Part shown: positions 37,548 through 46,091 of the stretch, in pieces | Position numbering within the stretch: position 1 is the first letter of the stretch | Layout: each line of letters opens with the position of its first letter | Source: Caldilineaceae bacterium SB0664_bin_27 | Lineage (GTDB): Bacteria; Chloroflexota; Anaerolineae; Caldilineales; Caldilineaceae | Direction: 5' to 3' | Assembly (NCBI GenBank): GCA_009838625.1 | Contig: VXRG01000121.1 | Location: 1 to 60,457, forward strand | Length of the DNA: 60,457 bases | Translations under genes and position numbers: made by a program | Notes under the pieces: generated by a model | Databases searched by the model: none | What the model was told of the DNA's origin: nothing | Seen by the model: only the letters and a program-made list of their open reading frames with translations

Positions 37548-37832
37548 TCAGGCGGCGGCCCCTGAAGACTCAGCGTCATCCGTGCCCCGCAGCTTCGCTA
37601 GCAGGGCCAGGAACTGCCTGAGCTCCTGTTCAGTCAGCGCACGGTAATTCGGTTTATTCTTCGCCTCTTTCGGCTCCTCGTCCGGCCTGTTGTGCTGCCT
37701 GGCCGCGTTCTGGTCCAACAGCTTCTCCTCTCTATCCATCAGCTGCAGGAATAGCCTGGTGTCCTGCGGCGTTACATCCCCCTCCTCCGCCTGCAGCCAC
37801 TGGACCGCCATCAGTTTCTGAATCCGCTCCAA
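37548..37832 (-). CDS. Hypothetical coiled-coil protein, possibly truncated
   Basis: A 94-codon frame beginning at TTG 37832. The sequence is helical and charged (EEGDVTPQDTRLFLQLMDRE; LTEQELRQFLALLAKLRG), like small phage- or transposon-linked helical proteins, but no family is certain. The same frame stays open without start codons to about 38007, across the tatA promoter. This may be a remnant whose 5' part was replaced. No ribosome site is seen. Confidence 0.45.
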   Translation of the reverse strand: MERIQKLMAVQWLQAEEGDVTPQDTRLFLQLMDREEKLLDQNAARQHNRPDEEPKEAKNKPNYRALTEQELRQFLALLAKLRGTDDAESSGAAA

Positions 37833-37904
37833 CTGCAGCGTCTGACGGCGTTCAACCTCATTGCCGCCCCCATTTTGGGGTGCACTCGCATGTGGTATCT
37901 TGAT

Positions 37905-37932
37905 TTGTAGCTGGAGGCATTCATGGTATAAT
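37905..37932 (+). promoter_or_regulatory. Promoter for tatA
   Basis: -35-like TTGTAG (37905), 16-base spacer, perfect -10 TATAAT (37927-37932), 70 bases before the tatA ATG. Confidence 0.55.
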
Positions 37933-38002
37933 GCAACGATTGAAGCAGCATGATTGACTTCGCCAATGCGCTCCGCATTCTGTGAGCCAAGGAGCTTAGC
38001 AA

Positions 38003-38272
38003 ATGATAGGAATTACACCGCCATTCTTTCTGCTGGGTCCGACCCTGGGTCCAACTGAGTTGATTCTGATCCTGGTCATTGTCATTATTTTCTTTGGCGT
38101 CGGGCGACTGCCGGAGGTGTTCGGCGGCCTGGGCCGCGGCATCCGCGAATTCCGCAAGGCGGCCAAGGACGAAGGTGAAGAGGAAGATTCGGAGACAACG
38201 GACGCCGCCCCCGCTGTGGAGAGCGCTGAGCCTGCGGTGAGTTCTGAGACGAATCCACCTGAGAAGGTCTGA
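38003..38272 (+). CDS. tatA: Twin-arginine translocase subunit TatA/TatB
   Basis: Protein of 89 residues. A short extracellular stretch is followed by one TM helix ([20 protein letters not shown]) with the FG-x-G-(R/K)-LP hinge, an amphipathic helix ([18 protein letters not shown]) and an acidic disordered tail. It forms the Tat pore for folded proteins. AAGGAG lies 9 bases before the ATG. No tatC is in the window. Three sugar-binding lipoproteins here carry Tat motifs, so they are natural substrates. A strong terminator follows. Confidence 0.93.
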   Translation: MIGITPPFFLLGPTLGPTELILILVIVIIFFGVGRLPEVFGGLGRGIREFRKAAKDEGEEEDSETTDAAPAVESAEPAVSSETNPPEKV

Positions 38273-38336
38273 CGCCCGCTTCAGTTGCCGCTTACGCCAA
38301 GGCTTGGCAAGTAGCAACGGACAGACTGGCAATCGA

Positions 38337-38365
38337 CGAGAAGGCCGAGCCGGCCTTCTCGTTTC
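38337..38365 (+). terminator. Rho-independent terminator after tatA
   Basis: An 11-bp perfect stem (CGAGAAGGCCG / CGGCCTTCTCG) with a three-base loop and a TTT tract ends the tatA transcript. Confidence 0.85.
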
Positions 38366-38527
38366 TGTCAGCACATTGCATTTGAAAGTTCCTGCGTAGT
38401 AGCCCAGCACTTGTCAGATTGTCGTTGACTGGCGTTGTTCAGGCAGACAGACAGTCGGACAGCAAGGTGTTTGGGTGTTTTTGTCTATGCGCGGACAGCG
38501 CAACACGCCAAACTTCCGAGGTGACCG

Positions 38528-38746
38528 ATGGATGTCTTCTTTATGATTGCAACGGTTATCATTGCCCTCACATTGATCGGCATCGTTCTGTTGCAAGGTC
38601 AGGGCAGCGGCCTGGGCACCGCCTTTGGAGGCGATGCCGGCATCCAGCGCACCCGGCGAGGCGTGGAGAAGACGATGTTCAATCTGACGCTTACTTTGGC
38701 GTCTCTGTTTCTCCTGCTCAGTCTCGTGACAGTCGCCCTTCGCTAG
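38528..38746 (+). CDS. secG: Preprotein translocase subunit SecG
   Basis: Protein of 72 residues with two TM helices (FFMIATVIIALTLIGIVLLQ and MFNLTLTLASLFLLLSLVTV) and the conserved loop GQGSGLGTAFGG between them, followed by RTRRGVEK. It is part of the SecYEG channel. GAGGTG lies upstream of the ATG. The peptide-binding protein gene follows after 42 bases and may share its transcript. Confidence 0.93.
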   Translation: MDVFFMIATVIIALTLIGIVLLQGQGSGLGTAFGGDAGIQRTRRGVEKTMFNLTLTLASLFLLLSLVTVALR

Positions 38747-38788
38747 AATAGCAGTGGCCGCCGCTCACTGGCCACCGCAGTTTTTCCC

Positions 38789-40567
38789 ATGTCGGAACAA
38801 CAGCCATTCGGAAGGCCGGTCAATCGGGGGCCCCAGACGCCTCGTTTGGATAGAACCCCACCTTCCAGCCATCTGCCGGGACCGGTTGCACCGTCCGCGA
38901 CGCCGGCGCCCCTGGGCCGGTATATCCGCTGGCAGATGCTGCTGGCCGTCCTGGGCATCATTCTTCTGACGCTTCTGATGGGCGTCACGGCATACAACGT
39001 CTCCACAGTTCTGGTCCCGGAGCGGGGCGGGGTCTTTCGTGAAGGCGTTGCCGGCAATCCCCAATACATCAATCCGCTGTTGTGCCACACGCACGAAATC
39101 GATCGCGATCTGTGCAGCCTGCTCTTTCGCGGCCTGACCCGCCTCGATCAACAGGGCCGGGTGGTGCCAGACCTGGCGGAGCGCTGGACAGCCCCGGATG
39201 GACTTGTCTATACCTTTACGCTACGTGAGAACCAGTTCTGGCACGACGGCAAACCAGTAACCATCGATGACGTTCTGTTCACGATCGAGATGATGCAGAA
39301 CCCGGATTCGCCGATCCTGCCCGACCTGGCGGAGTTGTGGCGCTCAGTCACGGTGGAACCGGTCGACGAGCAGACAGTGCGCCTACTTCTGGATGAGCCC
39401 TTTGCACCGTTCCTCGACTTTACAACGGTGGGACTGCTGCCAAAACATATCTGGCAGGACGTGCCCCCGTCTGAACTGCTGACGAGCCCCCTCAATGCAC
39501 GCCCGGTTGGCAATGGCCCGATGCAGGCGACCTTGACATCGGCGCAGTTCATACGCCTGGAACGCAGTCCTTTTTCCAATGAGGACATTCCGATGGTTTC
39601 GGCGCTTGAGTTCCATTTCTATCCCGACTTTCCTTCGATCTACGCAGCCTACACAGAGGGCGAATTGGACGGCGTGAGCCAGGTAATGCAGTCGGACATC
39701 CCACTGGCAAAGGCCCGAACGGACCTGCAGCTCTTTTCCGCGCCGCTATCAACCTATGTCGGTGTCATCTTCAACCTGCAGAACCCGGATGTGCCCTTTT
39801 TGCAGGATGCAAACGTGCGCCGTGCGCTCTATCACGCCCTTGACCGCGAGCGGCTACTGGATGATGTGGTCGGAGGGCACGGTGTGCTCGCCTCATCCCC
39901 CATTCCTTCGAATAACTGGGGGCACGCGCCGGATACCCGCACCTACAAATATAATCCGAATGAAGCGCAACGGATTCTAAACGAGAGTGGCTGGGTCGAC
40001 AGCGACGGAGACGGCGTGCGCGACAAGGACGGGCTGCCGATGCAGCTGATTCTGCTCACAAACGACGGCCCAACCCGCATTGCGCTGATCGAACAGATTG
40101 CGGCGGACTGGCAGGCTGTCGGCGTCAAGGTCGCGGTGGAGAGCGTCAGCTTCGGCGGCTTCGTGACCGAGTTCCTGACGCCGCGGCGCTTCGAGGCCGC
40201 GCTCCTCAGCTGGGATATCACCGGCGACCCCGATCCCTTCCCCCTCTATCACAGCAGCCAGGTCGAAACAGGTCAGAACTTCGGTGGATGGTCGAATCAG
40301 GACGCGGATAGCCTGATGATCGAGGCCAGGATGACGGTGGACCCGGAGAAACGCAAGTCGCTTTATGCGCTGTTTCAGCAGCTCTTTGCCGACGACGTAC
40401 CGGCTATCCCTCTTTACTACCCTGTGTATACGTACGGTGTCAGCGAGCGCGTCAAGGCGGTCCAGATTGGGCCGTTGAACACGCCGGCCGACCGATTCGC
40501 TACATTCCCCGACTGGTATATCCTCACGCGCCGCGTGCCGGTGAACCAGCAGTTGAGCGGGAATTAG
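38789..40567 (+). CDS. Membrane-anchored peptide-binding protein (SBP_bac_5)
   Basis: Protein of 592 residues. A Pro-rich cytoplasmic N-terminus of 45 residues precedes one TM helix (MLLAVLGIILLTLLMGVTAY) and a full-length family-5 solute-binding domain (for example LFRGLTRLDQQGRVVPDLAE and NVRRALYHALDRERLL). It is anchored by an N-terminal helix, not a lipid. No permease or ATPase genes are adjacent, so its partner transporter lies elsewhere. No clear ribosome site precedes the ATG, and the start is set by the TM position. An upstream role with SecG is not implied. Confidence 0.85.
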   Translation: MSEQQPFGRPVNRGPQTPRLDRTPPSSHLPGPVAPSATPAPLGRYIRWQMLLAVLGIILLTLLMGVTAYNVSTVLVPERGGVFREGVAGNPQYINPLLCHTHEIDRDLCSLLFRGLTRLDQQGRVVPDLAERWTAPDGLVYTFTLRENQFWHDGKPVTIDDVLFTIEMMQNPDSPILPDLAELWRSVTVEPVDEQTVRLLLDEPFAPFLDFTTVGLLPKHIWQDVPPSELLTSPLNARPVGNGPMQATLTSAQFIRLERSPFSNEDIPMVSALEFHFYPDFPSIYAAYTEGELDGVSQVMQSDIPLAKARTDLQLFSAPLSTYVGVIFNLQNPDVPFLQDANVRRALYHALDRERLLDDVVGGHGVLASSPIPSNNWGHAPDTRTYKYNPNEAQRILNESGWVDSDGDGVRDKDGLPMQLILLTNDGPTRIALIEQIAADWQAVGVKVAVESVSFGGFVTEFLTPRRFEAALLSWDITGDPDPFPLYHSSQVETGQNFGGWSNQDADSLMIEARMTVDPEKRKSLYALFQQLFADDVPAIPLYYPVYTYGVSERVKAVQIGPLNTPADRFATFPDWYILTRRVPVNQQLSGN

Positions 40568-40665
40568 ACCGATTTCTCGTCAACTGATCACCTATTTTTG
40601 GCCAACTTTTTCTCTCGCAAAGGCGATGAAACAGCAACGCAGACAGTCGTTCCCGGGAAAAAGAT

Positions 40666-40695
40666 TTGACAGGGCATATAGGCGCATGTTATAAA
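40666..40695 (+). promoter_or_regulatory. Promoter for tRNA-Leu
   Basis: Perfect -35 TTGACA (40666-40671) and -10 TTATAA (40689) at 17 bases or TATAAA (40690) at 18 bases. The tRNA begins about 14 bases later. Confidence 0.8.
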
Positions 40696-40708
40696 TCAAG
40701 CTTACCGA

Positions 40709-40792
40709 GCCGCAGTGGCGGAATAGGAAGACGCGCTACGTTCAGGGCGTAGTGGGCATTAGCTCGTGGGGGTTCAAATCCCTCCTGCGGCA
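40709..40792 (+). tRNA. tRNA-Leu (CAG)
   Basis: A class II tRNA of 84 bases. The acceptor stem GCCGCAG pairs with CTGCGGC; the anticodon stem CTACG/CGTAG encloses TTCAGGG with anticodon CAG at 40743-40745. There is a long variable arm and a GGTTCAAATCC T-arm. Discriminator A; CCA is not encoded. It reads CUG, a common codon in this GC-rich genome. Confidence 0.95.
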
Positions 40793-40799
40793 TTTAAGA

Positions 40800-40830
40800 G
40801 GGACCCAGATTATCCGTCCGGGTTCCTTTT
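40800..40830 (+). terminator. Terminator after tRNA-Leu
   Basis: GGGACCC (40800-40806) pairs with GGGTTCC (40820-40826, one G-U pair) and is followed by TTTT. Confidence 0.55.
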
Positions 40831-40927
40831 GTTCTTATCCTGTCGTGTTCAGGGTTCCCTCGGGCCGCGTCCTTTCCGGCAAGGGCGCAGCCAAACTTTA
40901 CGCGACGCGGTCCGCCGAGAAAACCCG

Positions 40928-41368
40928 ATGGGTCTTGTCCGAGTCCCGCTCAATCCAAGTCCGCAGGATGTACGACGGCAGCGCCACCCGGCCTATCCAG
41001 CCCTGCTATTGCTTACGGTTGTGGTTGGCCTGTATTTTGTGTTCCAGCATGTGGAGCAACTGCGGGAGTTGAGCGCGGTGCAGGCGCAGGTTGCGGAGAT
41101 GCGGCAGAACATTGCGCTGGGCCAACAGAGTTCGCTGGACCTGGAAGCACAGTTGCGCTACGCGACAAGCGACGAGTATGTGGTGCAGATGGCGCGCGGC
41201 GAATTGGGCTACATTCAGGAGGGAGATGAGGTCTACATTCTGCTGGACCCGCCGGCTGCGCGGGCGGGGAGTCCGCCTGCGGCACCGACCCCGGCCGCAG
41301 AGGAAGACTCATTCCGGCCCCTGGACTGGAGCTGGTGGCAGTCGTTGATCCAACGGCTTCAGGAGTAG
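40928..41368 (+). CDS. Septum formation initiator (DivIC/FtsB-like)
   Basis: Protein of 146 residues. It has a short N-terminus, one TM helix (ALLLLTVVVGLYFVF), a coiled coil (about residues 45-75) and the family end motif ARGELGYIQEGDEVYILL, followed by a Pro/Ala tail. DivIC/FtsB proteins link divisome components outside the membrane. The ATG at 40928 was chosen because the upstream in-frame ATG at 40766 lies inside the tRNA-Leu gene. GAGAAAA lies before it. It sits between two tRNA genes. Confidence 0.82.
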   Translation: MGLVRVPLNPSPQDVRRQRHPAYPALLLLTVVVGLYFVFQHVEQLRELSAVQAQVAEMRQNIALGQQSSLDLEAQLRYATSDEYVVQMARGELGYIQEGDEVYILLDPPAARAGSPPAAPTPAAEEDSFRPLDWSWWQSLIQRLQE

Positions 41369-41435
41369 ATCAAGTGGGTCCCTGCTGGGACGGGGCAGTT
41401 TGTGGAACCTCTGTCGAACTGCGAAACGCTGAAAT

Positions 41436-41464
41436 TTGACGTCGCGCGGTTGGTGTGGTAAGGT
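41436..41464 (+). promoter_or_regulatory. Promoter for initiator tRNA
   Basis: -35 TTGACG (41436-41441), 17-base spacer, weak -10 TAAGGT (41459-41464), 13 bases before the tRNA. Confidence 0.5.
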
Positions 41465-41476
41465 ATCCTTTACTGT

Positions 41477-41548
41477 TGCGGGGTGGAGCAGTGGCAGCTC
41501 GTCGGGCTCATAACCCGAAGGTCGCAGGTTCGAATCCTGCCCCCGCTA
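41477..41548 (+). tRNA. Initiator tRNA-fMet (CAT)
   Basis: Positions 1 and 72 are both T and cannot pair, and three G-C pairs (GGG/CCC) flank the anticodon loop CTCATAA; both are hallmarks of initiator tRNA. Anticodon CAT is at 41509-41511. Acceptor GCGGGG pairs with CCCCGC. CC but not CCA follows. Confidence 0.93.
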
Positions 41549-41563
41549 CCTCAGTTTCATAAA

Positions 41564-41598
41564 GCCGCCGAACCGAAATCGGTCGGCGGCTCATTTTT
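41564..41598 (+). terminator. Terminator after initiator tRNA
   Basis: GCCGCCG-A-ACCG pairs with CGGT-CGGCGGC around AAAT with one bulged A, followed by CATTTTT. Confidence 0.8.
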
Positions 41599-41604
41599 GA
41601 CTGT

Positions 41605-41638
41605 GGGTTGTACAGTTCACACGGGGTTGTACAGTTCA
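41605..41638. repeat. 15-bp direct repeat between two tRNA genes
   Basis: GGGTTGTACAGTTCA occurs at 41605 and 41624. It contains the self-complementary TGTACA. The role is unknown. Confidence 0.6.
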
Positions 41639-41663
41639 GACGAACTGCAGATTGTTCCGGCCC

Positions 41664-41737
<74 letters not shown>

Positions 41738-41770
41738 CTCAAACCAGTACGTTGGAATCCGACAGACAGT

Positions 41771-41798
41771 GGGCATGGCCGCCGCGGCCGTGCCCATT
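41771..41798 (+). terminator. Terminator-like hairpin after tRNA
   Basis: GGGCATGGCC (41771-41780) pairs with GGCCGTGCCC (41786-41795, one G-U) around GCCGC, followed by ATTTG. The T-run is weak. Confidence 0.55.
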
Positions 41799-41858
41799 TG
41801 CATTTCGTTCCTCAGAGGCGCGGCAGACCGATACTATCCCCGCATTCAGTCCCCGCAT

Positions 41859-42935
41859 TCAGTCCGGAATCCGGTATGAACTGGCCTGGATGCAGGTAAC
41901 GCCGTCGCCGTCCTGACCGTAGTAAGCGGTGCAGATGGAGCCGTCGGGCCGCTGAACCGAGGTAGGATAGCCCAGATCCCCGTTGGGGAAGTCGTCCCTG
42001 AGGACCAGCTCGTTGTCGATATCCCAGGTCGCGCCCTGGTCGTTGCTAAGGCAGGCGCGAATCCCGAAGGGCGCCCAGCGACAGCCGTAGACGCAGAGCA
42101 GGCGGCCATCCTGCAGGCGCAGCATGTGGGGCGGCAGGCCGCGCATCGGGGTAGGCTGCGGGCTGCTCCAGGCGCTACCGCCGTCGTCCGAATGACATTG
42201 GTAGAGATGGTAGTTGCCCTCTTCATGCGTGCGCAGCATCGCCAGCACGCGTCCGCCCGGCAGGGCAAGCAGGGCAGGTTCGAAGAAGCCGATGGTATCA
42301 TCGACGGCGATCAGGCGCGCGCCGCGCCAGGTGCGGCCCTGGTCGTAGGAGGGGACGACAAATGAGGGGCAGGGGACCTGGCTTTCATCGTAGCAGGGCA
42401 GCAGCAGGCTTCCGTCTTCCAGTTCGGCGATGGAGCGCAGCGTGTACCCGGAGACATAGGGAGAGACATCGACGCGGGCGCTCCCGGCCCAGGTGCGCCC
42501 GCCATCTTCGGAGCGATGGACATAGGTGCCCTCCGCCACCGGGAAGGAGCCGGCCCAGGCGAATTCCGCATCGCGTCTGAAAGACGCGCAGGCGGGGTCG
42601 CTAGCGGCTACGTCCAGCGAGACGAAGCGGTTGCGCGCCGTATTGACCAGAAGGAGACCGCTGGAGAGCTGCACCATGCCGGGGTCGTCCATACCGGCGA
42701 AGTCGTAGCCGGCGATCACCTGCGGCCCGTGCCAGGTCTGTCCGCCGTCCTGGGAGCGCAGCAGCATGTTGAGCAGACTCGGGTCGAGATGCGTGAGGAC
42801 GGGGCGGCGCATCGCCTCGCAGAAGGCCAGGACCCACTCACCGTTCTGCAGGATCTTGATATCGGGCCAGGCGCAGTAGGCGTGGGGGTTCTTGTAGATC
42901 AGCTGGTGCGTCAGATCGGGTGGGCGCATGGCCAT
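41859..42935 (-). CDS. Sialidase-like BNR protein (cytoplasmic)
   Basis: Protein of 358 residues with five Asp-box-type motifs (SQDGGQTW, SEDGGRTW, SYDQGRTW, SDDGGSAW, SNDQGATW) in a six-bladed-propeller pattern of the exo-sialidase family. No signal peptide or TM is present, so it acts in the cytoplasm or leaves by an unusual route. It is the last gene of the carbohydrate operon, 7 bases after the second oxidoreductase gene. A second ATG at 42929 has better spacing from AAGGA. Sialidase activity is possible but not proven; related families are glycoside hydrolases or glycan-binding proteins. Confidence 0.82.
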   Translation of the reverse strand: MAMRPPDLTHQLIYKNPHAYCAWPDIKILQNGEWVLAFCEAMRRPVLTHLDPSLLNMLLRSQDGGQTWHGPQVIAGYDFAGMDDPGMVQLSSGLLLVNTARNRFVSLDVAASDPACASFRRDAEFAWAGSFPVAEGTYVHRSEDGGRTWAGSARVDVSPYVSGYTLRSIAELEDGSLLLPCYDESQVPCPSFVVPSYDQGRTWRGARLIAVDDTIGFFEPALLALPGGRVLAMLRTHEEGNYHLYQCHSDDGGSAWSSPQPTPMRGLPPHMLRLQDGRLLCVYGCRWAPFGIRACLSNDQGATWDIDNELVLRDDFPNGDLGYPTSVQRPDGSICTAYYGQDGDGVTCIQASSYRIPD

Positions 42936-42942
42936 TTCTTCC

Positions 42943-44037
42943 TTATATCCGGCCTCTTTCGAGCATATCTATGAACGGATTGTCGCGGATGTCGAGGGGA
43001 AAGTCTACACGGGCCAGACCCCGGCGCTGCGATTCGTAGACGGCCATGATCATCTCGAGCGCGGCGCGGCCCTGCCTGCCGCTTGAGACGCTCTCCCGGT
43101 CCTGGTCGATGCAGTCAACCAGGTCGCTCACCGCGTTGATCCAGGCGTGTTGCCGCTGCGTCGCCAGCGGCTCCCAATCGACCGGCTCGGTCTTCATGCG
43201 CCAGCGGTGCAGATAGGGTTCCCAGCCGTAGCCGCCGGACCGCTCCAGGCTGTTGCCGGCACCGTGCTGGATCGCCAGCCGCCCTTCATCGCCTTCGATC
43301 AGGATCTCGAAGGTGCCATAACGCCGCCGTCCGCCGGACTCGAAGAAGAAGAGGCAGCCGCTGTCCATGCGGAACAGCCCAGCGCCAACGTCCTCGATTG
43401 TGACCGTCTTGTTGCCCCGCTCCACCGTGGCGAAAACCCACTCCGGATCACCGGCGTAGAAGCGGATCAGATCGAAGAGATGCGTACAGTCGTGCATCAA
43501 GTTACCGCCGCCCGCCGTCTGATATTGCGCATGCCAGCTGGCGGGATCGCGCCGATCGGGCGTGAGCAGGTGGCCCCGAATCGTGCGCAGATTGCCGAAC
43601 TCCCCCTGCTCGATCATCTTCTTTATGCCAATGTAGTTCGCCTCAAAGCGCATTGAATGGTTGACGATCAGTTTGGCGCCGGCGCGGTCGCAGGCCGCGA
43701 TCATCCGGTCCGCTTCTTCCAGGTTGAAGGCCATCGGCTTCTCGCAGAGGATGCCGCGTGCGCCGGCCCCGGCTGCGGCAATCGTCACCGGGCCCTTCAG
43801 ATTGTCCATTGTGCAGACGCTGACGATATCGACGTCGGCCTGCGCCAGCATCTCCTCATAGCTGCCGTAGCGCTGCGGAATCGACCAGCGTTCGCAGAAG
43901 AGGCCCAGCTTGTCGGCGTCAATGTCGGCCGCGGCCACCAGCTCCGTATCGGGAACATGCGTGTACGCCGCCGCGTGCAGCGCGGCCACTCTGCCGCAGC
44001 CGACGATTCCCACCGTGTAACGCTTGCCGTTGCTCAT
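42943..44037 (-). CDS. Gfo/Idh/MocA-family oxidoreductase (copy 2)
   Basis: Protein of 364 residues. The NAD(P) fold has GIVGCGRVAALHA at the N-terminus and CEKPMAF at about residue 97. The second domain carries the family His/Asp region TAGGGNLMHDCTHLFDLIRF. Such enzymes oxidise or dehydrate sugars and inositols. AGGAG precedes the ATG. It is the downstream member of a tandem pair of equal length, about four fifths identical by eye with no gaps, indicating duplication within the operon. The substrate is unknown. Confidence 0.9.
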   Translation of the reverse strand: MSNGKRYTVGIVGCGRVAALHAAAYTHVPDTELVAAADIDADKLGLFCERWSIPQRYGSYEEMLAQADVDIVSVCTMDNLKGPVTIAAAGAGARGILCEKPMAFNLEEADRMIAACDRAGAKLIVNHSMRFEANYIGIKKMIEQGEFGNLRTIRGHLLTPDRRDPASWHAQYQTAGGGNLMHDCTHLFDLIRFYAGDPEWVFATVERGNKTVTIEDVGAGLFRMDSGCLFFFESGGRRRYGTFEILIEGDEGRLAIQHGAGNSLERSGGYGWEPYLHRWRMKTEPVDWEPLATQRQHAWINAVSDLVDCIDQDRESVSSGRQGRAALEMIMAVYESQRRGLARVDFPLDIRDNPFIDMLERGRI

Positions 44038-44124
44038 TTGGGCGCTCCTGCCAGGGAGGCGCCCGCGCAGGAGGGCGTCATCGGGCGAATGACGATCGCC
44101 GGCGGGCGCATGGGGATTCCTACG

Positions 44125-45219
44125 CTATAACTGACCTCTTTCGAGCATATCTCCAAACGGATTGTCCCGGATCTCGAGCGGGAAGTCGACGCGCGCCAAG
44201 CCCCGCCGCTGCGATTCGTAGACGGCCATGATCATCTCCAGCGCGGCGCGGCCCTGCCGCCCGCTCGAGATGCTCTCGCGGTCATTCTCGATGCAGTCGA
44301 CCATGTCGGCGACCGCGTTGATGGTGGCGTTGTCCCGCTGGGTGGGGACCGGCTCCCACTCGACCGGCTCGGCGCGTCCGCGCCAGCGGTGCAGAAAGGG
44401 TTCCCAAGCCCAGCCGCCCATAGCCCCCATGCTGTTGCGCGCGCCGTGCTGGATCGCGAGGCGGCCTTCGTCCCCTTCGATCAGGATTTCGAAGGTGCCA
44501 TAGCGCCGCCGTCCGCCCGACTCGAAGAAGAAGAGGCAGCCGCTGTCCATGCGGAACAGGCCGGCGCCGAGGTCCTCGATTGTGATGGCCTTGTTGCCCC
44601 GCTCCACCGTTGCGAAGACCCACTCGGGATCGCCGGCGTAGAAGCGGATCAGATCGGTCAGGTGCGTGCCGTTGTGCATCAGCTCGCCGCCGCCCGCGGT
44701 CACGTACTGCGAATGCCAGCTGTTGGGATCGCGCTGGTCGGTGGAGAGCATGTTGGCGCGGATGGTGCGCAGATTGCCGATGTCGCCGCGCTGGATCATC
44801 GCCTTCACCTCGATGAAGTTCTTCTCGAAACGCATCGAATGGTCGACAACGAGCTTGGCGCCGGCGCGGTCGCAGGCCGCGATCATGCGGTCCGCCTCTT
44901 CGAGGTCGAAGGCCATCGGCTTTTCGCAGAAGACGCCGCGCGCGCCGGCCTCGGCTGCGGCGATGGTCGCGGGGCCGTGCAGATTGTCCAAGGTAACGAC
45001 GCTGACGATATCGAGATCGGCCTGCGCCAGCATCTCCTCATAGCTGCGGTAGCGCTGGGGGACAGACCAGCGTTCGCAGAAGAGATCGAGCTTGTCGGGG
45101 TCGATGTCGGCGGCGGCCACCACCTGCGTATCGGGCACAAGCGTATAGGCCTCTGCGTGCAGATTCGCCATCCTGCCGCAGCCGATGATCCCGGCCGCAT
45201 ATTTCCTGCCTTCGCTCAT
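44125..45219 (-). CDS. Gfo/Idh/MocA-family oxidoreductase (copy 1)
   Basis: Protein of 364 residues with GIIGCGRMANLHAEAY, CEKPMAFDLEEADRM and TAGGGELMHNGTHLTDLIRF. The ATG at 45219 overlaps the permease TGA (ATGA); a much longer frame to 45786 runs antisense-like through the permease and was rejected. The central stretch from MDSGCLFFFESGG through IQHGA is identical to the neighbour copy, while the N-terminal 130 residues differ more, which may reflect gene conversion. Probable cytoplasmic sugar dehydrogenase acting on the imported substrate. Confidence 0.9.
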   Translation of the reverse strand: MSEGRKYAAGIIGCGRMANLHAEAYTLVPDTQVVAAADIDPDKLDLFCERWSVPQRYRSYEEMLAQADLDIVSVVTLDNLHGPATIAAAEAGARGVFCEKPMAFDLEEADRMIAACDRAGAKLVVDHSMRFEKNFIEVKAMIQRGDIGNLRTIRANMLSTDQRDPNSWHSQYVTAGGGELMHNGTHLTDLIRFYAGDPEWVFATVERGNKAITIEDLGAGLFRMDSGCLFFFESGGRRRYGTFEILIEGDEGRLAIQHGARNSMGAMGGWAWEPFLHRWRGRAEPVEWEPVPTQRDNATINAVADMVDCIENDRESISSGRQGRAALEMIMAVYESQRRGLARVDFPLEIRDNPFGDMLERGQL

Positions 45220-46091
45220 TTGAATGCTCCTACCAGGGCGGCGCCCGCGAAGGTGCGCATCATGAGGATGATGATAATCGCGGTCGGGACCGACGCGATC
45301 ACGTAACCGGCCATCAGCGGCCCGAACATCACCTGGCTGTTGCCGGTGAACTTCGCCAGCCCCAACATCAGCGTAAACTTTTCCGGCGAGCGCAGCACCA
45401 GCAACGGCCACACATAGTCCCCCCACGTTGACAGGAAGGTCAGCAGGCCGACGATCGCCATGATCGGACGCGAAAGCGGGAGCGCGATCAGCCGGTACAT
45501 CTGCAGCTCGGTGCCGCCGTCCATGCGCGCCGCCTCGAACAGCTCCTCCGGCAGATCGGAGAAGAAACCGGTGAGCAGAAAGACGGCAAAGGCCAGACCG
45601 CCGGCGATATAGGGCAGGATCAGCCCCCAGAGCGAGTTCATCAGCCCAAACTGGACGATGAGCAGGTAGCGGCCGATCAGGGTGAGGACGCCGGGGATCA
45701 TCAGCAGCGACAGCACCAGGTAGTAGGCCCCGTCGCGCCAGGCGAAGTCGATGCGCGCAAATGCGTACGAGGCCAGCGACGCGCACAGCAGAACACCCGC
45801 AACAGCCCCGAGGCTGACGAGGCTGCTGTTGATGATTGAGCGATAGATCTCGTTCCAGGCCATCACATAGTTGTGCAGCTGCAGCGGAAAGGCCGGCAGC
45901 CAGAAATTCGACAGCAGCTGCTGAAAGCTCTTGAGCGAGGTGAGGATAGCGATGAAGAAGGGGAAGAAGGTCAGAAGGAGGAGAAACAGCAGCAACGCAT
46001 GATGCAGCGCGCTTTTGAACCGGGCGCCAAGCTCCACCGGCGCGGCGTCCGGCGATGATGTGAAGGGCCGGTCGACTGTCTGCCCGGTCAT
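45216..46091 (-). CDS. Carbohydrate ABC transporter permease (MalG-like)
   Basis: Protein of 291 residues with six TM helices and the coupling loop EAARMDGGTELQMYRLIALP. The start (46091) overlaps the MalF-like stop by one base (TGATG). It pairs with the MalF-like permease as the membrane channel. An apparent longer frame to 47009 covers that gene in another frame and is not real. Confidence 0.92.
   Translation of the reverse strand: MTGQTVDRPFTSSPDAAPVELGARFKSALHHALLLFLLLLTFFPFFIAILTSLKSFQQLLSNFWLPAFPLQLHNYVMAWNEIYRSIINSSLVSLGAVAGVLLCASLASYAFARIDFAWRDGAYYLVLSLLMIPGVLTLIGRYLLIVQFGLMNSLWGLILPYIAGGLAFAVFLLTGFFSDLPEELFEAARMDGGTELQMYRLIALPLSRPIMAIVGLLTFLSTWGDYVWPLLVLRSPEKFTLMLGLAKFTGNSQVMFGPLMAGYVIASVPTAIIIILMMRTFAGAALVGAFK

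Noticed and set aside
40766..40927. Extended start of the DivIC-like protein
   Set aside because: The upstream ATG lies inside the tRNA-Leu gene and its terminator, so the ATG at 40928 is used.
45220..45786. N-terminal extension of the first Gfo/Idh/MocA frame
   Set aside because: It lies over the MalG-like permease in another frame and is Arg/Pro/Ala-rich. The ATGA overlap at 45219 gives a natural start.
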